A DNA stretch of 64,000 bases from Candidatus Tepidiaquacellales bacterium UBA2330 (lineage in GTDB: Bacteria; Bacteroidota; Ignavibacteria; Tepidaquicellales; Tepidaquicellaceae): NCBI GenBank assembly GCA_002344965.1, contig DDUU01000059.1, positions 54,288 through 118,287 of the forward strand, given 5' to 3'. Of this stretch, positions 60,323-64,000 are shown in pieces. The notes under the pieces were generated by a model that was not told where the DNA came from, made no database searches, and worked only from the letters and a program-made list of their open reading frames with translations. The position numbers and the translations under genes were made by a program. Positions within the stretch are counted from its first letter, which is position 1, and each line of letters opens with the position of its first letter.

Positions 60323-60778
60323 AATTTTCTTTTTGGGTTAATTAAAAAATAGTTTTTTTATTTAATACAGGAAGACTTTTGTTGCGGGATTTTAAATCTT
60401 TTTTTAAAAATATTTTTCAGATTCGTCTTCCTTTGGTAAAATCAGAAAAATATTATAAAGAGTTAAAAAACTTGATAAAACTTTCTCCTTTCTTTTTAAT
60501 TAATAATAAATTGATTTAAATATGATGATTAAATTTAAACTTTGTTAATGATGGATTCTTTGATCTTAAAATAATGTGAATTTTGTACTACAAACTTAAA
60601 GTAAATTCTAACAAAATTCTAACAATTTCGATTTTATCTTTGAGTCACAATAAATACTAATCACTAGGAAACTAAAATTTTCAATCACCCATTTCTTTAT
60701 AATCTTTTTAAACTCTTTAGTAAATAAATATAAAAAAATTTCTGACTATTGACAACTTAATAATACCAGGCACAGCAG
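60323..60778. other. 456-bp AT-rich gene-free region
   Basis: This lies between the 3' end of the serine hydrolase gene and the 5' end of the large cargo gene, both on the - strand. Visible items are an inverted repeat GGAAGAC (60370-60376) / GTCTTCC (60425-60431) spaced 48 bases apart and a GCGGGATTTTAAATC element near 60385. No coding frame or RNA gene was recognised. Confidence 0.55.
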
Positions 60779-61981
60779 TTAATTAACAACCGTCAAAGCG
60801 CTCTTCACAAGATTTGTCATGCTTTTAACCTGTTCGCCCAATCCCGGGACGTACATAAAATTGCTTCCTACCAAAAATGTAATACCGGTGTCCGGATTAT
60901 ATGCAGTAGTTGTCAAGTAACTTAAGTGTGCGCCATTGTGACCGAAACCAAGTTCCGGAATATACGCAAGACCTAATCCGTATGCCTCGCCACCCGGACC
61001 GGTTGAAACTACCTGTTTCATAAGTTCAACATTTGCCATGTTTACTCCTGCGTTTCCGTTCAGAAGCAGGCTGATCCATCTTGAAGCGTCATCCGGAGAT
61101 GAGACTAAATTTCCTTCGGCAACATTTGCTGACATGTTATCCCGATCTGTAACTGTCATGTTACCGTCTTCATATAAAAATGAACTTATCCCCGGAGAAG
61201 GAATTTGATTGTCACTTCCGTTCCAAATTGAATAAGTATTATTTAGACCCAGAGGAATGAAAAAATTCTGCTTTAAAAATTCGGAATATGACATGCCCGA
61301 TGCTCTTTGAATTATCTCACCAAGAATACTGTATCCGGTATTTGTGTAATGAAATTGATTTGGGTCCGGGGCGAAATTATATAAATTGTTGGCGGAAACA
61401 ACTCCGGCCAATTCATCAAATGTAAATGTATGCTGGCTGTTGCCAGGCAATGCTTTAATGTATTCAATATAAAACTGACCAGCATACGGCTGCTGCACGT
61501 TTGCAGGGATGCTCTGGTTTTTCAGGTCAAAGACACCTGCCCTGTGCTGTAACAGCAATTCAATTGTGATCTGATTTTTGAAAGGAAGCTCCCAGTCCGC
61601 ACTTACAGGGACATAAGGTTCAGAAGTACCCGGTATGTTCATAGTGATGTTATCATAAATATTTATTTTTCCCTGCTGATGAAGCAGCATAATAGCTGCG
61701 GCTGTAAATGTCTTTGTAACGCTGGCAATTCTGTAATGATTGTCTGAAGCAAAATTCAGACTTACATTACTTGATACAAACATATTCTCATTGGGAGTCA
61801 AAACCTTCAGAAAAAATCCCCCATCATTAATGCTGTGCTGAGTTTTATAATAATCAGCAAGACTGTCAATCATATTCTGAATTTTTTCATTCGTGTTTAC
61901 AGTAGGATTGTTAACGGGCGAATCCGAACAGGAAATCATAAGCACACACAAAACTAAAAGCATTATATTTTTAGAATTCAT
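60779..61981 (-). CDS. serine beta-lactamase-like / D-Ala-D-Ala carboxypeptidase family lipoprotein
   Basis: From Met at 61981 the protein is 400 residues. The signal MNSKNIMLLVLCVLMISC ends in a lipobox, so a longer frame starting 23 codons upstream is not preferred. The penicillin-binding fold is shown by SVTK (Ser87, Lys90), the Tyr-x-Asn motif YTN (Tyr212, Asn214) in HYTNTGYSILGEI, and GFGHNGAHLSY, where H-x-G replaces the usual KTG. It belongs with class C beta-lactamase-related esterases and peptidases (DacB/EstB-like). It is a membrane-bound hydrolase facing the periplasm or surface; the substrate is unknown. It is divergent from the amidohydrolase gene. Confidence 0.9.
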   Translation of the reverse strand: MNSKNIMLLVLCVLMISCSDSPVNNPTVNTNEKIQNMIDSLADYYKTQHSINDGGFFLKVLTPNENMFVSSNVSLNFASDNHYRIASVTKTFTAAAIMLLHQQGKINIYDNITMNIPGTSEPYVPVSADWELPFKNQITIELLLQHRAGVFDLKNQSIPANVQQPYAGQFYIEYIKALPGNSQHTFTFDELAGVVSANNLYNFAPDPNQFHYTNTGYSILGEIIQRASGMSYSEFLKQNFFIPLGLNNTYSIWNGSDNQIPSPGISSFLYEDGNMTVTDRDNMSANVAEGNLVSSPDDASRWISLLLNGNAGVNMANVELMKQVVSTGPGGEAYGLGLAYIPELGFGHNGAHLSYLTTTAYNPDTGITFLVGSNFMYVPGLGEQVKSMTNLVKSALTVVN

Positions 61982-62298
61982 ATTACACTTTCTAATTAAG
62001 AAATTATTATATGTTGACCGGAAAATTAAATTTTTTGAGAAATAAATCAATTCCTAAAATATCTTACTGCCGGGATAACTAATTGATAATAACTTAAATC
62101 AGAAATTGCAAATTACCGGCAGATGTAAGTATATCAAACGTGTAAGGATTTTTAAGACAATACTCTGAATATCATAAAAATTATTTTAATCAAAATTAAT
62201 TTATTGTAAATATTTGTAAAGATGATTCTCTATGATTGAATTTACATTTTTTTAAAGTTAACTTACCGGTAAACGAATTCTAAAATTGAAGTAAAATT

Positions 62299-63621
62299 AT
62301 GTTTAAGAAAATATTTATTCTCTCATTTATTTTATCTTTAGGAATATCATTTTCGGAGGACAAACCTTCAAAGTCTGTCATTTTTAAAAATGTAAATATT
62401 TTTGACGGGAAATCAAATCAGCTTTTACTTAATAAGAATGTTTTAATTGAAGACAATAAGATTGTTTCAATCTCAAATGATCAGATATTAAATGCATCTG
62501 CGACTGTTTTAAATGCTGAAGGAAAAACTCTTATGCCGGGTATGATAGATGTTCATGTCCATTTGATATTCGGTTCTATGACTATGGAGGAAATGTTATC
62601 CCCGGATCTTACGCCGGAAAAAGTAATAGAAAAAGCATCCGTTCAATCCGAAAAAATGCTGATGCGCGGTTTTACGGCAGTAAGAGATGTCGGCGGACCT
62701 GTTTTCTTACTAAAAAAATATATTGATCAGGATAAAATACCCGGTCCGAGGATCTGGCCTTCCGGAGCAACAGTAAGTCAGACTTCAGGACACGGAGACC
62801 TGAGAGCTCCGGATGAAAACTCACGTAGGTTTCACGGTGAACTCTCAAGAGCCGAAAAATACGGAGCTACGATTATTGCGGACGGAAGAGATGAAGTGCT
62901 GACTGCAGTCAGAGAAAATCTCAGGTTTGGCGCAAGTCAGATCAAACTTATGGCAGGAGGCGGCACGTCTTCAGCTTATGATCCGATAGATGTAACTCAA
63001 TATACTTTGGATGAAATGAAAGCGGCAGTGGAAGCCGCCGATGACTGGGGTACGTATGTTACCGTTCATGCTTATACCGACAAATCTGTGCAAAGAGCCA
63101 TTGATGCAGGCGTAAAATGTGTCGAACACGGACAGTTATTAAGTGAAGAGACTTTACTGCTGATGAAAGAAAAGGATGTTTGGTTAAGCTGTCAGAATCT
63201 TGTTGAAGATACTCCTGATATGGATCCGCTCAGAAGAGAAAAGCGTAAGCCGGTAATAGACGGTCAAAAAAAAATCTGGCCGTTAGCAAAAAAACTAAAC
63301 ATAAAACTTGCCTGGGGCACTGACTTCCTTTTTGAACCTTTGTTAAACGATCAGCAGAATGAATACATTCTTAAACTTTCAGAATGGTTTACGCCGTTTG
63401 AAATTTTAAAAATGGTTACTTATGATAATGCTCAGCTTTTAGCTTTGTCAGGATTGAGAAGTCCATATGCCGGAAATCTTGGAGTTGTGGAACAAGGCGC
63501 GTTAGCTGATCTTATATTGATTGAAGGCAATCCTTTGGAAGACATTAATTTGATTTCCCAATATAATGACAAATTTGTTTTGATTATGAAAGACGGAAAG
63601 ATTGTGAAAAATATTTTGTAA
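62299..63621 (+). CDS. exported amidohydrolase (imidazolonepropionase / Xaa-Pro dipeptidase-like)
   Basis: A 440-residue metal-dependent hydrolase with a signal peptide (KKIFILSFILSLGISFSE), so it is probably periplasmic. Metal and catalytic residues of the amidohydrolase superfamily are His86 and His88 in DVHVHL, Lys216 in QIKLMAGGG (the lysine expected to be carbamylated), His257 in VHAYT, His277 in VEHGQ and Asp342 in WGTDF. GNLGVVEQGALADLILIEGNP is the usual C-terminal sandwich. Closest by eye are Sgx9260-type enzymes that cleave N-acyl or Xaa-Pro-type peptides. The gene stands alone and is closed by a hairpin. Confidence 0.9.
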   Translation: MFKKIFILSFILSLGISFSEDKPSKSVIFKNVNIFDGKSNQLLLNKNVLIEDNKIVSISNDQILNASATVLNAEGKTLMPGMIDVHVHLIFGSMTMEEMLSPDLTPEKVIEKASVQSEKMLMRGFTAVRDVGGPVFLLKKYIDQDKIPGPRIWPSGATVSQTSGHGDLRAPDENSRRFHGELSRAEKYGATIIADGRDEVLTAVRENLRFGASQIKLMAGGGTSSAYDPIDVTQYTLDEMKAAVEAADDWGTYVTVHAYTDKSVQRAIDAGVKCVEHGQLLSEETLLLMKEKDVWLSCQNLVEDTPDMDPLRREKRKPVIDGQKKIWPLAKKLNIKLAWGTDFLFEPLLNDQQNEYILKLSEWFTPFEILKMVTYDNAQLLALSGLRSPYAGNLGVVEQGALADLILIEGNPLEDINLISQYNDKFVLIMKDGKIVKNIL

Positions 63622-63723
63622 TAAATACTCTGTCTTCTCTTGAATAATCATAATTCAGTAAAAACCGGGGATAGATTTTGAAATTTTATATCTTTTATCA
63701 GATTGTGATTTCACTTTATACTT

Positions 63724-63765
63724 ATTCTCCTGATTCAGAACTCCTGCTTTTCGAATCAGGAGAAT
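63724..63765. terminator. intrinsic hairpin between convergent genes
   Basis: A perfect 13-bp stem, ATTCTCCTGATTC with its exact complement, around a 16-base loop, followed by TTTT on the + strand. It lies between the amidohydrolase gene and the convergent T9SS cargo gene. Confidence 0.75.
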
Positions 63766-63843
63766 TTTAAAATGTAAATTAATTTTTACTTTACCTGTAT
63801 AATAATAAAGTTAAAACAAAAAATCCTGAGAAGGTTAATGCCG

Positions 63844-64000
63844 TTACTTAATTAGCAGCATCTTCTTTGTTTCCGTAATGCCTTTTATAATAATTGAATA
63901 GAAATAAATCCCGCTTGAGATATTTGTTCCGTCAAACTTAACCGAATAGCTTCCTGCATTCTGTCTTTCATTCACAAGTGTTTTTACTTTGTGACCAGTG
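63844..64000 (-). CDS. 3' end of a T9SS cargo gene (runs off the window)
   Basis: The last 51 codons read TGHKVKTLVNERQNAGSYSV, KFDGTNISSGIYFYSIII and ETKKMLLIK then TAA. This is the second half of a T9SS type A sorting domain, matching the ends of the other cargo proteins in this window. The rest of the gene, including whatever it carries as cargo, lies beyond the window. Confidence 0.85.
   Translation of the reverse strand, partial: TGHKVKTLVNERQNAGSYSVKFDGTNISSGIYFYSIIIKGITETKKMLLIK

Noticed and set aside
60370..60431. GGAAGAC/GTCTTCC inverted repeat as possible ends of a small transposable element
   Set aside because: Seven-base arms only 48 bases apart, no target-site duplication and no matching copies noticed.
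61982..62050. A 23-residue upstream extension of the serine hydrolase
   Set aside because: The later Met gives a textbook lipoprotein signal; the extension would bury it.
62263..62272. TTACCGGTAA palindrome before the amidohydrolase gene
   Set aside because: A single ten-base palindrome without a known regulator or a second copy is weak evidence for a binding site.

Overview
The window looks like a chromosomal piece from a member of the Bacteroidota/Ignavibacteria (Chlorobi-side) lineage. Evidence: low G+C by eye; a short Bacteroidota-type housekeeping sigma factor (285 aa); almost no Shine-Dalgarno sequences except in front of tuf; a TAnnTTTG promoter box; and eight proteins ending in a type IX secretion (T9SS) C-terminal sorting domain with the YPNPFNPST/YPNPMRSET signature typical of Ignavibacteria. 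This assignment is inference from gene content; no 16S gene is present.

Layout. (1) 1-11875: a + strand surface-polysaccharide block with a FemAB-like transferase, a SAM methyltransferase and five GT2 glycosyltransferase genes. One of these encodes a 1944-residue protein with five GT2-type modules, two of which have lost the acidic DDD motif. (2) 11897-21714: two tandem ~1630-residue C25 (gingipain/PorU2-like) peptidases with sorting domains, closed by a hairpin terminator. (3) 21898-26478, - strand: P-type ATPase, dicarboxylate/amino-acid symporter and glutathione peroxidase. (4) 26704-31848, - strand: three secreted T9SS cargo proteins, two of them duplicated YCF48-like propellers that share a near-identical core. 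(5) 32220-37758: a GH5 glycosidase, the run plsC-gatC-kdsB-GNAT-pyrG, and a lone GNAT. (6) 37776-42249: a metal-uptake operon comprising a DtxR/MntR regulator, a TroA-like binding protein, an outer-membrane barrel, an ABC ATPase and a permease fused to a second DtxR-like domain (the architecture of chlamydial YtgCR), with a perfect 30-bp operator-like palindrome in front. (7) 42467-47695: phosphoesterase, dihaem cytochrome, rdgB, BNR-repeat protein, tRNA-Arg and an esterase. (8) 47760-55816, - strand: rpsL-rpsG-fusA-tRNA-Ile(UAU)-tuf-rpsJ-rplC-rplD-rplW. The S10 cluster stops after rplW and is followed by a decayed PIN toxin/antitoxin pair and then rpoD. (9) 56142-64000: more T9SS cargo, a serine beta-lactamase-like hydrolase, an amidohydrolase, and the 3' end of another T9SS cargo gene running off the window.

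How it works together: the polysaccharide genes and PorU-like proteases may serve the same cell-surface attachment route, because T9SS cargo in studied Bacteroidota is joined to a surface glycolipid; this link is inferred from proximity only. The metal operon looks self-regulated at two levels, by a free repressor and by a permease-tethered one. Small dispersed repeats (an ATCCCG box followed by TTTGTAA heptads) sit in three intergenic gaps between 21.8 and 32.2 kb. No CRISPR array, complete insertion sequence, prophage or rRNA gene was seen.
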